From positions 4,154,001-4,218,000 of the forward strand of contig CAXXFH010000004.1 of NCBI GenBank assembly GCA_963677085.2: a DNA stretch of 64,000 nt, given 5' to 3'. The stretch's first letter is position 1. Each line of letters begins with the position of its first letter. A program made the translations under genes and the position numbers. This stretch comes from G963677085 sp963677085. Lineage in GTDB: Bacteria > Planctomycetota > Planctomycetia > Pirellulales > Thermoguttaceae. The notes beneath the pieces are model-generated. The model was given only the letters and a program-made list of their open reading frames with translations, did no database searches and was not told where the DNA came from. Positions 1 to 7,189 of this stretch are shown here, in pieces.

Positions 1-1420
1 ACGCCACGAAGAACAGCGACCTTAGCGCGGGCAGTTCCATGTAGGCCGAGCCATCGGGTTCCACGGGCACGGTGCCGAGAATACGTTCCAGCGTGAAAGT
101 GCCGCCGATGGTCAACGGTTCCTGCCCACCCGAGAAGTTGGCCGGCTTCGACAACTGCTCAAGGATCAGCAGCTTTTTGATTTCGCCCGGCTTCACCCCT
201 TCCATATTGCGGCCTTCGTAGATGTCGGAAAGCAACAGGTGGCCGGTGCGTTCGTCGTTAACAACACGCGAAGGGATGATGCGTTCGTGCTTTCGTGCAC
301 GCAGCGGTCGCGGCTCATGGCAAGACCAACGGGCGTCAGTCGTTTCCGGACGAAACACCAATTCCGTGTTGCCTAGGTCGTCCAACAGGTGAATGCCGCG
401 TTTGTCGGCCACGAGAAAGAGATTTTCGGAAAGGGCATACGGGTCGCGAAAATCGGTCTTGCTGATTCGCCGGGCCATGCTCATGTCGTCGGGCCCTCGG
501 CTGGGATCGACCACGGTGATCGGCCCCATGTGCTCCGTCCGGCCGTGGCCAGGCGAGAAACAGGCGACGATTTTGTCGGTCCCGGGAATCGGTTTTGCGT
601 CGAGCATCGCCAGACCGTTGTGCTGGTTGCCGAAATAGACCATCACGCCCGTGCCGTCGGGATTGATCGTCCACAGGTGATGATAGAGCAACTGGTTGCG
701 GTCCACGTATTCCCAACGCATGTAAAGCACCCGACCGTCGGGCAGCATCCAGGGCGTGTTTTCCTGTTCGGCGTTGTTGGAGACCATCCGCACGTTGCCG
801 CCGTCGCCGTCGCAACGATAGAGCGTGGCTACCTGGGTGCGCCAGCAGGGCACGAAACGGTGGCAGCGGCTTGAACAGAAGACAATTCCGCCGTCGGGCG
901 TGTAGATGGGCTCGATATCGTTGTCCGGCCCGTCGGTCAACTGCTTTAGCCCAGCGCCGTCGATGTTGATTTCGTAGAGGTGGAAAGTCTCCGTGCCGCC
1001 CTTGCGGTAGGAGAAGAGAATCTTCTGGCCATCGTAGTGGACGTTGGGATCGCGGATTCCGCCGTCGGGATCGTCGAGCAACACGCGGAGTTCGCCGCTG
1101 CGGAGATTCAACCGGCAGAGTCGTCCGCCCTTGCCGAAGGCGTAGCGGATGTCGTCTTTCTTGATCAATGCCGCGCCGGTGTAGGGCGAATCGTTTTCGG
1201 CGTAGTGTCCAAAATTGCCGTACCAGTGATCGCGTCCGGAAACGCGTTGGGCGAAGACGATTTCATCGCAGCCGGTCATCGGGCCGTCGAGAGCGGCCTT
1301 CAACATTCCGTGCGGTTCCGGCTCCTCGCCGCCCGCGTTGGTTGCCGACGCCACGCAAAGCAGACATGCGATCCAAACGACGGTGAACAACCGAAGAACC
1401 CAACGGACCGTGTCGGCCAT
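1..1420 (-). CDS. HzsA-related / TolB-like beta-propeller exported protein (partial, C-terminus off the left edge)
   Basis: I translated this from the minus strand: an open frame starts with ATG at 1420 and runs to base 1 without a stop, giving at least 473 residues. It opens with a signal peptide (MADTVRWVLRLFTVVWIACL, then a CVASATNA cleavage region). WD40/PD40-type blades follow, with motifs such as YDGQKILFSYRKGG, LYEINIDGAGLKQLTDG, YTPDGGIVFCSSRC and SPGHGRTEHMGP. This pattern matches the large planctomycete proteins annotated as HzsA-related, named after the hydrazine synthase alpha subunit. Resemblance to that middle domain does not imply hydrazine synthesis. Haem-binding CXXCH motifs were not seen in the visible part. 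It probably acts outside the cytoplasm. The family call is moderate and the substrate is unknown. Confidence 0.75.
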   Translation of the reverse strand, partial: MADTVRWVLRLFTVVWIACLLCVASATNAGGEEPEPHGMLKAALDGPMTGCDEIVFAQRVSGRDHWYGNFGHYAENDSPYTGAALIKKDDIRYAFGKGGRLCRLNLRSGELRVLLDDPDGGIRDPNVHYDGQKILFSYRKGGTETFHLYEINIDGAGLKQLTDGPDNDIEPIYTPDGGIVFCSSRCHRFVPCWRTQVATLYRCDGDGGNVRMVSNNAEQENTPWMLPDGRVLYMRWEYVDRNQLLYHHLWTINPDGTGVMVYFGNQHNGLAMLDAKPIPGTDKIVACFSPGHGRTEHMGPITVVDPSRGPDDMSMARRISKTDFRDPYALSENLFLVADKRGIHLLDDLGNTELVFRPETTDARWSCHEPRPLRARKHERIIPSRVVNDERTGHLLLSDIYEGRNMEGVKPGEIKKLLILEQLSKPANFSGGQEPLTIGGTFTLERILGTVPVEPDGSAYMELPALRSLFFVA

Positions 1421-1762
1421 GGCGGTCTCCTTGGTAATGAGAGGAAGGCAGGATGGGGAAGGGGCCGCAGTTGGTCGTTCGACCGTGCAATCTAAACGAC
1501 GATTTTAGCCGTTATGGGCGAGCATCGCAACTTTGGTCGACAGCGTTTGTCTCATATTGTCCAAGGTTCTCTCGTTCCTCTCGTACCCACGTTTCGCGTG
1601 GGAACGCGCGGTCCGACGCTTTGCGTCGCGACGTGGCAAGAAGACTGTCGGCTCGGTGATCGACGGACGCAAAGCGTCCGAACTTGCGTTCCCACACAAA
1701 GCGTGGGAACCAGGCAACCAAGCAGCCAGGGTCAACTAGAGAGAACGGTTACATGGGCGGGG
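1421..1762. repeat. Intergenic palindromic element (family E) between the HzsA-related and DUF1559 genes
   Basis: This stretch carries no credible gene. Between about 1576 and 1712 it holds a long imperfect inverted repeat whose arms are themselves palindromic. The left arm has CCCACGTTTCGCGTGGG (1586-1602) and GACGCTTTGCGTC (1614-1626). The right arm has GACGCAAAGCGTC (1666-1678) and TTCCCACACAAAGCGTGGGAA (1689-1709). Related CGTTCCC...GGGAACG palindromes recur at 38468-38493 and 52407-52435. The ORFs predicted over it are low-complexity Arg/Ser-rich shadows. Confidence 0.7.
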
Positions 1763-2659
1763 TCAGTCGGGCAATGCGGCGAATTTTCCTTCGCTTCGCG
1801 TGGTGAGTCGTTGGTAAAGCCCCATGTCGATCTGCTCGCTGAGAAAGTGTACGCTTCCGTCGGCGGCGGCAAATTGGGCGCCGCCCGGGTGGTTGCTGGC
1901 AAAATACAGGTCGTTGAACAGGCAGGTTCGACCGCTCGAACAATTGTTGTAACAAAGTTTCTCGGGATCGGAATTGATCGGCCAAACGATGTTCTTCGTC
2001 GAGGAAACGCAGGCGGTCGACGTCGTGCGGTATGCACCCCGGGTCCAGACGCGAAGCTCGTAGGTCCGCTCGCCGAGGGCCAGCGTGTTCGACGTTCCGT
2101 CGCGAATGTCGGCGATTCGAGTGTGGCTCAGCGGATAGAAGATGCCGTCGGTGTGGATGTCGCCGCATTGCGAGCTTTCCAGGTCGATACGGTCGTTGTC
2201 TTCGATCCCCGGTCCCATGATGCCCGCGTAATTGGTCGTGTAGTATCCTTGGTCGGGGTGCAACTGATCGTCGGCACTGCTGGCGCTGGGGCATTCGAAC
2301 ATAGCCAGGCGCATTCTTCCCAGGGCAGCGTTCGGCGAGGAATACACGCTCTTGGCCGTGTCGACCTGTTCGGCCATGGCCGTTTGCTCGAGATAGGGCA
2401 GCAGAAAGACGTGCAACCCCGGCGCATCGCCCGACGAAATGGCCATCGCCCCAGGCGGAAAACACCCGACGGCCGTGTGGTAGGCGTGCAACGCGAGGCC
2501 CATTTGCTTGAGGTTGTTGCTACACTGCATCCGACGTGCCGCCTCGCGGGCCGACTGCACGGCCGGCAGCAACAGGCCAATCAAAATGCCAATGATCGCG
2601 ATGACCACGAGCAGTTCCACTAGGGTAAAGCCACTGGTTGTAGGTTTGCGTCGCGACAT
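1763..2659 (-). CDS. DUF1559 domain-containing pilin-like protein
   Basis: The protein has 298 residues and starts with MSRRKPTTSGFTLVELLVVI. That is a type IV pilin/pseudopilin methylation site: the G-F junction with the conserved Glu at +5, then one hydrophobic helix. Next comes the DUF1559 signature (AREAARRMQCSNNLKQMGLA, HAYHTAVGCFPPGA). The tail has H-P-G-G-A-Q-F-A-A-A-D-G, the H-X9-DG motif of this planctomycete-expanded family. I chose the ATG at 2659 over a GTG nine bases upstream because it gives the usual short basic leader. Members are thought to be processed by a prepilin peptidase and exported by a type II secretion/pilus-like machine. The individual function is unknown, and no pilus genes lie nearby. 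Confidence 0.93.
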   Translation of the reverse strand: MSRRKPTTSGFTLVELLVVIAIIGILIGLLLPAVQSAREAARRMQCSNNLKQMGLALHAYHTAVGCFPPGAMAISSGDAPGLHVFLLPYLEQTAMAEQVDTAKSVYSSPNAALGRMRLAMFECPSASSADDQLHPDQGYYTTNYAGIMGPGIEDNDRIDLESSQCGDIHTDGIFYPLSHTRIADIRDGTSNTLALGERTYELRVWTRGAYRTTSTACVSSTKNIVWPINSDPEKLCYNNCSSGRTCLFNDLYFASNHPGGAQFAAADGSVHFLSEQIDMGLYQRLTTRSEGKFAALPD

Positions 2660-2775
2660 GATTGGCACTGTTTAAGAGGCGATAACAAAACCGGGCTTCA
2701 GGTTCATCTATTCGCTGAACGAACCATCTCGGCACCGGTTTTGATGCGGTTTCTAAGTTTTGTCCATCACGGAGT

Positions 2776-2794
2776 GTAGGCTATGCTTCAGCAT
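2776..2794 (+). repeat. Solo copy of the family D motif (GTAGGCTATGCTTCAGCAT)
   Basis: The 19-base word is identical to the outer end of the MITE-like element at 21556-21721. Here it stands alone between the DUF1559 gene and the PEP-CTERM gene, followed by GGCACCCC and a T-rich stretch. It is probably a decayed end of the same element. Confidence 0.6.
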
Positions 2795-2824
2795 GGCACC
2801 CCAATTTTTTCTTTTGACACAACA

Positions 2825-3571
2825 CTAGCGATACCAACGAACGGCCAAACCCAACGCTCCGGTCGCCATAAGTAGCAACAGCACGGAAGGAGGCTCGGGC
2901 ACTAGCGTGGCGCCAAGCAGGGCCGGGTCCCAGCCGCTGCCCGTGAATCGCAAGCCATAGACGTCCGGCATGCCTGGGTCGGTGCCCGTGCCGGTGTAGG
3001 TGAAATCTTCGAGGGCAAAGCTCAAGCCCTTGATGTAATAACCGGCTTCTTCGCCACCGCCGTTGACCAACACAGCATCGCCTGGGTCAACGGATACGCC
3101 GTAACCCGAGCCGGTCGTCAGGGAATAATCGGCAATAGGGTTGCCGCCGCTGTCGAGCAGTTGCACTGAGGCACTGTCGTTGCCGTAGATGTCGAACATG
3201 AAGAAACTGCTGTCGTCGCCCAGGCTGAAGACTTGGGTACCGAATGTGATGTCGACGCTGGTGACATTTGCCAAACCGGTTGTGGTCGACAATCCGCTGA
3301 GCAACGTGGCTTTGTCCGTCGTAGCTTCAGCACTGGAGTAGAACAATGACGTGCCTCCCGAGACGTTCGCCGCCGTACCGCCGATCAAATTGGCGTAGGT
3401 CGTGCCGTCGGAGGTCACGCTCGTAAGGAGTTCGCCGGTCACAAGCGTGGGATGATCGGCGATGGTCACCGCCGTAATGGGCATCACGTCGGCACGCGCC
3501 GCCATTGGTGCTAAAGCACCTACTAGCCCCGCAGATATCAACACCCTTAGCCAAAAACAAGTCGGTTTCAT
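2825..3571 (-). CDS. PEP-CTERM sorting domain protein
   Basis: This 248-residue exported protein begins MKPTCFWLRVLISAGLVGAL, a signal peptide. The ATG at 3571 is chosen because GAAAGGAAT sits eight bases upstream; a longer reading frame has no such site. The body is Gly/Ser/Thr-rich without a recognised enzymatic domain. It ends in the PEP-CTERM tripartite tail: VPEPPS, a hydrophobic stretch (VLLLLMATGALGLAV) and basic RWYR. Such tails are recognised by exosortase, but no exosortase gene is in the window. It is the last of four co-directional genes after the sigma factor, 53 bases below the previous stop, and its leader resembles that of the upstream PEP-CTERM gene. It is probably a surface or matrix protein. 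Confidence 0.88.
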   Translation of the reverse strand: MKPTCFWLRVLISAGLVGALAPMAARADVMPITAVTIADHPTLVTGELLTSVTSDGTTYANLIGGTAANVSGGTSLFYSSAEATTDKATLLSGLSTTTGLANVTSVDITFGTQVFSLGDDSSFFMFDIYGNDSASVQLLDSGGNPIADYSLTTGSGYGVSVDPGDAVLVNGGGEEAGYYIKGLSFALEDFTYTGTGTDPGMPDVYGLRFTGSGWDPALLGATLVPEPPSVLLLLMATGALGLAVRWYR

Positions 3572-3624
3572 GGTTCTATTCCTTTCAGACTCTGCGAAGC
3601 GAAACCCGCGGCAAGACTGGCGAC

Positions 3625-4479
3625 TCAGCGCCGCCAGCGGAATACCAAGCCAAGACCGCACACAGCCAGCAAGGACAGCAGCAGCGATGACGGCTCCGGA
3701 ACGACGACGATTCTTTCGAGATTATCTTGGAAAAAGTCCTGGTCCTTCACGCCGCTGTAGAGCGTGATTTCGTCGATATCGCCGTCGAAGGCCCATTGGA
3801 GTTTCGATTGATACCAGAGCGCGCCGATCCCCTGCTGCATGCCGATTGAAAAGGTGCCCGTCATCGTCCCGGAATAGGCCGTAAGCGTCGGGTTCTCACT
3901 GCTCAGGTTGGCCACATAGACATGCGCGGTTGTTGTGTTTGAACCGGTATCGTAAGACATGGTCGTCGCCATGTAATACCAGTCTCCTGGCGTGTATGAC
4001 GCCGTGGAGAGACTACCGCCGCCGGCCCTGACCGCCAGCTTGCCACTTCCCGTGCTGGCGAAATAGCTCCGGTTAGAACCATCGTAAGCAGCTGCGATGT
4101 ATCCCGTGGTTCCCGAGATGCTATCCGGCTTGAAGATGGCATCGAAAGACGCTCCCGAGGCCGGCAAGTTCACTCCATTGCTCGTAAGAAGGGCGGTTGT
4201 GACACTGTAGTCAGGAGTGAAAGCGTCGCTGGTACCGTCGTAGCCCGTTACATCGTAGGTGACGGTACCGGTGCCGCTTTCTATCAGGTCGTTGGTTCCT
4301 TTCTTGTCCTCGCGGCGTTCCTCGGGCGACGTGCCATCGAAGTCGTATTGCACGAGGGTGTCGCCGTAGTTTTGGACGAACTCGTGATAGTCCATCACCG
4401 TGGCTTGAGTCGGTGTCGGGAAGGTTGCGCCGACGATGATCACCGCCGCGGCACCAATGATGTAGGAAATCGTCCTCAT
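3625..4479 (-). CDS. LamG-like PEP-CTERM sorting domain protein
   Basis: The protein has 284 residues. It starts MRTISYIIGAAAVIIVGATF (signal peptide; ATG at 4479 with AAAAGGAAT upstream) and ends VPEPSS - LLLSLLAVCGLGLVF - RWRR, a full PEP-CTERM signal. The middle (FDAIFKPDSISG, AAAYDGSNRSY, GDWYYMATTMSYDTGS, WAFDGDIDEITLYSG) has the look of a concanavalin/laminin-G jelly-roll domain. That fold often binds carbohydrate, which is an inference here. It lies 47 bases below the FecR gene and 53 above the second PEP-CTERM gene. The larger frame that extends to 4938 is an out-of-context extension into the FecR gene. Confidence 0.88.
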   Translation of the reverse strand: MRTISYIIGAAAVIIVGATFPTPTQATVMDYHEFVQNYGDTLVQYDFDGTSPEERREDKKGTNDLIESGTGTVTYDVTGYDGTSDAFTPDYSVTTALLTSNGVNLPASGASFDAIFKPDSISGTTGYIAAAYDGSNRSYFASTGSGKLAVRAGGGSLSTASYTPGDWYYMATTMSYDTGSNTTTAHVYVANLSSENPTLTAYSGTMTGTFSIGMQQGIGALWYQSKLQWAFDGDIDEITLYSGVKDQDFFQDNLERIVVVPEPSSLLLSLLAVCGLGLVFRWRR

Positions 4480-4526
4480 GGTGTTATTCCTTTTCCGTTG
4501 AAGCCGGAGAAAAAGCGTAAAGGAAA

Positions 4527-6284
4527 TCAAGGATCGACAACGCAACGCACATTGTCCCATTGATAGATATCTCGAGTGGTTTGCGGTTCCGGGTCGGAAA
4601 CGTGCAGCCGGACAAACACTTCCAGGCCGACCATTTCCGGAGTAATGGTTAAGTTGGCCGTCAGGGTTTTCCAGCCGTTTTCGGCAAGCAACTCCGGCCA
4701 CGCGCCTGAGGTACCGACAGTCTGTCCCGAGCGTACCGCGGAGACGCCCGTCGCGAACGCCACGGTGGCAGTTGCACCGTCGCGAGGGCCGTTGGGGGCC
4801 GACATGTAGAAGTCTTTCGCCGACACGTCGGCCGAAAGGCGCAACCGCTGTCCGACGTCCTCCTGGTCGACGACGCCCAGCGATTGGTACGCCCAGCCTT
4901 CGTGGAACTCCGGGTAAGTCTGGTCGAGGCTTAGCCACATTAGTTGGTTGCCGTCGGTCGCGGCCGGCGTAATCGGTCGTTCACCATTATCCGAAAGGGC
5001 GTATTGGCCTTGATGTCCAATGCCGCCTGGCGCACCCAGACTGGGATACTCCGACGCATGCCATCCCACCGCCGTGATTTGCAGGACACGGGCATTTTCG
5101 ATGAAACGCGGATGTCGCCGAATGTCGGGCCGCTCGAAGCTTGGGTTTTTCAGTACCAGCGGATGCGTAACGCCTTGTTTCGCTTTTTCCGGCATCGAGC
5201 GAACGAACTCGCGGCCGACGTTTTTCGGGGCTGCTTCCAGGGTGCCGCTGCTGGGGTCGAATCGGGCCGCTTCGTTGGCCATCACGATCCGTTGAACGGG
5301 CCGGGCACCCGGAGTGCCACCCGAAGCGGTGAGTTCAACGGATACCATGCCCTCGAAAACGTGAACGTCAGTCCGCCCATCGGCGTCGACGGCCAAGCCG
5401 AACTCGGTGCCTAAATCGGTTACGGTAATGTGGGGTGTTTCTACCTCGAAGCCGATGGCCTTGGCCGAGGCGTGGGCGGCTAAACGCCCAACGTACAGCT
5501 TGCCCGCTTTGTCCGATTTCACCTGAAAGGCTACCGGCCCCTCCAACACCACCCGGGCGCCGCTTTCGAAGGTCACCTCGGCCAAACCCGACTTGATGTG
5601 TAACTTCTGCCCTTCTTTCAAGGCGTCGCCCGCAGCAAACACCGGCGCTCCCTCGGTAAAACGGCAGTCGGCCGTGCCCGACAGTCGGGCAATGCAACGG
5701 ACGGTTGTCTGTACGGGCGCTGGTTGTGGGACATCGGCAACAAAACGTCGAAAAGTCGGTGCTGCCCAAACAGCCAACACGACCAGCAACAGTCCGATGG
5801 CGAACGTCGCCACCAACATCGACAACGGAGTCTGATTCGACGCGAAGTCGCGGCCCCGTTTCCAGATAGCACGGGGGCGCCAGATGGAGTTGGCACCTGG
5901 TTTTATGTTGCGGTGCAAGCTGCCCGGCAAGGCCCAACGCCGTGAAGAGGCGTTGTCACTCGTGATAGCCGCCCGATGGTCTGCTGCGGACGTCGCGCCG
6001 GTCTCCAGAGTGTCGGCTGCCAGAGTATCGTTGAACAGGGCCGCAGTGTCCGAAGCGGTGGCATTCAACTCTGCAGCCGACAAGTCGGGCATCCCGGTCA
6101 GCAGTCGCAGGCTCACCGATTCGTATATGTATTGCGTGTAGAGACGCCGTGCCTGGGGATCGTGGCAGACAAGGTCTTCGAGCCGCGCAAGTTGCTCGGT
6201 GGTTGCCTTACCTTCTTTGAGAATAACGGCGAGGTCGTGAATCTCGTTGTAGCGGGGATCGACCGGTTCTTGCGGTTGGCTCAT
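4527..6284 (-). CDS. FecR-domain transmembrane regulator with C-terminal carbohydrate-binding-like domain
   Basis: The protein has 585 residues. The N-terminal ~75 residues (EIHDLAVILKEGKATTEQLARLEDL...) resemble the cytoplasmic anti-sigma part of planctomycete FecR-like proteins. One membrane helix follows at about 155-178 (MLVATFAIGLLLVVLAVWAA), then a FecR domain at about 205-315 (LKEGQKLHIKSGLAEVTFES, HITVTDLGTEFGLAVD, VHVFEGMVSVEL). The C-terminal ~200 residues (NPSFERPD..., ...DIYQWDNVRCVVDP) look like a galactose-binding-type beta sandwich. Its ATG (6284-6282) overlaps the TGA of the sigma gene as ATGA, so the two are translationally coupled. By analogy with FecI/FecR it should control the upstream ECF factor in response to an extracytoplasmic cue. 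The ligand is unknown. Confidence 0.87.
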   Translation of the reverse strand: MSQPQEPVDPRYNEIHDLAVILKEGKATTEQLARLEDLVCHDPQARRLYTQYIYESVSLRLLTGMPDLSAAELNATASDTAALFNDTLAADTLETGATSAADHRAAITSDNASSRRWALPGSLHRNIKPGANSIWRPRAIWKRGRDFASNQTPLSMLVATFAIGLLLVVLAVWAAPTFRRFVADVPQPAPVQTTVRCIARLSGTADCRFTEGAPVFAAGDALKEGQKLHIKSGLAEVTFESGARVVLEGPVAFQVKSDKAGKLYVGRLAAHASAKAIGFEVETPHITVTDLGTEFGLAVDADGRTDVHVFEGMVSVELTASGGTPGARPVQRIVMANEAARFDPSSGTLEAAPKNVGREFVRSMPEKAKQGVTHPLVLKNPSFERPDIRRHPRFIENARVLQITAVGWHASEYPSLGAPGGIGHQGQYALSDNGERPITPAATDGNQLMWLSLDQTYPEFHEGWAYQSLGVVDQEDVGQRLRLSADVSAKDFYMSAPNGPRDGATATVAFATGVSAVRSGQTVGTSGAWPELLAENGWKTLTANLTITPEMVGLEVFVRLHVSDPEPQTTRDIYQWDNVRCVVDP

Positions 6285-6832
6285 GCCGTGCCCTCCTGCG
6301 ACAACGTACGCTCGATGCAGGCGCGAAGGGTTTGACGGATGCGGGAAAGCATCTTGTAGGTGGCCGCTGGCGTACGCCCCAGGGTGTCGGCGATCTTTTG
6401 GACCGGCTCTCCTTCGGCGTAGCAATGGCGCAATGCCTCGCGGCTCGACTGGCTCAGTTTCCGCAAACAGCCGGCCAGCGCCTGATGGCGAGCGTCGGCC
6501 TCGTCGGCTGCCCGAGCCACTTCATCGGCCACGAGGTCGACGAAGTCTTGGCTGAATTGCAGCCGGTCGCGCTGGTGTTCGCTACGGTAGGCCATGACCA
6601 GATACCGGGCGATCGTACAGGCCCAGGCTCCGAAGTCGCTGGTGGGTTCGTATTGGTCGAACTGTTCCCAAAGCCGCACGTTGGTCTCCTGGACCAAATC
6701 ACTGGCGTCGTTGGCGTTGGGGACTGTCGAGAAGATATAGGCATGCACGCGCCGCTCGTGCTGCGTAAGCAGACGCACGAATTCTCGCGTGCGCGTGTGG
6801 TTTTCGCGTTGCCCGAGCTCTTCCGGTGCCAC
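6281..6832 (-). CDS. ECF-type RNA polymerase sigma factor (planctomycete family)
   Basis: The protein has 183 residues. Region 2 includes NDASDLVQETNVRLWEQFDQ and FGAWACTIARYLVMAYRSEH. Region 4 includes LSQSSREALRHCYAEGEPV and IADTLGRTPAATYKMLSRIR, a helix-turn-helix. I chose the GTG at 6832 because GAGGAA lies about seven bases upstream and the product then starts MAPEELGQRENHTRTREF; a longer TTG start at 6895 lacks a Shine-Dalgarno. It heads the cassette with FecR and two PEP-CTERM genes, which are its likely targets. The family resembles the planctomycete/verrucomicrobial ECF factors of about 180 residues. Confidence 0.9.
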   Translation of the reverse strand: MAPEELGQRENHTRTREFVRLLTQHERRVHAYIFSTVPNANDASDLVQETNVRLWEQFDQYEPTSDFGAWACTIARYLVMAYRSEHQRDRLQFSQDFVDLVADEVARAADEADARHQALAGCLRKLSQSSREALRHCYAEGEPVQKIADTLGRTPAATYKMLSRIRQTLRACIERTLSQEGTA

Positions 6833-7189
6833 GTGCGTATTCCTCGCATCCAAGCCGGAACGTGGGAGCCGGAGAAAATCGGATTCGACAAACAATCCGC
6901 CCGGCGCCCAGCGGCGTCTACACCTTCTACTGTACTAAGCAGTTGACGCCGGAATTGGACATACAATCCGGTAATCTTGGAGGAATTCGTCGAAGGAGTA
7001 GCAGAGAGGGGGGGCAGTCTCGGCCAAAAGAAGCAAGGTTTTAAGGTTTTAGAGAGTGCATCCCAGACCGAAACTTGGAAACGAGGGAAAAGCGTCACCA
7101 AGCCCAGGGGTTGCGCCCCCTGGGACGGGAGAACCGGTGACGCACACGCGAAAAACGGCGTCGCTTGGCAGCGAGAGAAGAGGGCAGTG
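6833..7189. other. Intergenic region between shc (3' end) and the ECF sigma operon
   Basis: No gene is supported here. It should hold the promoter of the sigma-FecR-PEP-CTERM operon on the minus strand, but I could not identify a convincing -35/-10 pair. A short palindrome CCCAGGGG-TTGCG-CCCCCTGGG lies near 7105-7127. Confidence 0.5.

Noticed and set aside
1541..1740. Repeated palindromes as a CRISPR array
   Set aside because: Units are inverted rather than direct, spacing is irregular and no spacers of constant length or cas genes are present.
1514..2623. Plus-strand ORF of 369 residues
   Set aside because: It lies antisense to the well-supported DUF1559 gene and crosses the family E palindrome; composition is not protein-like.
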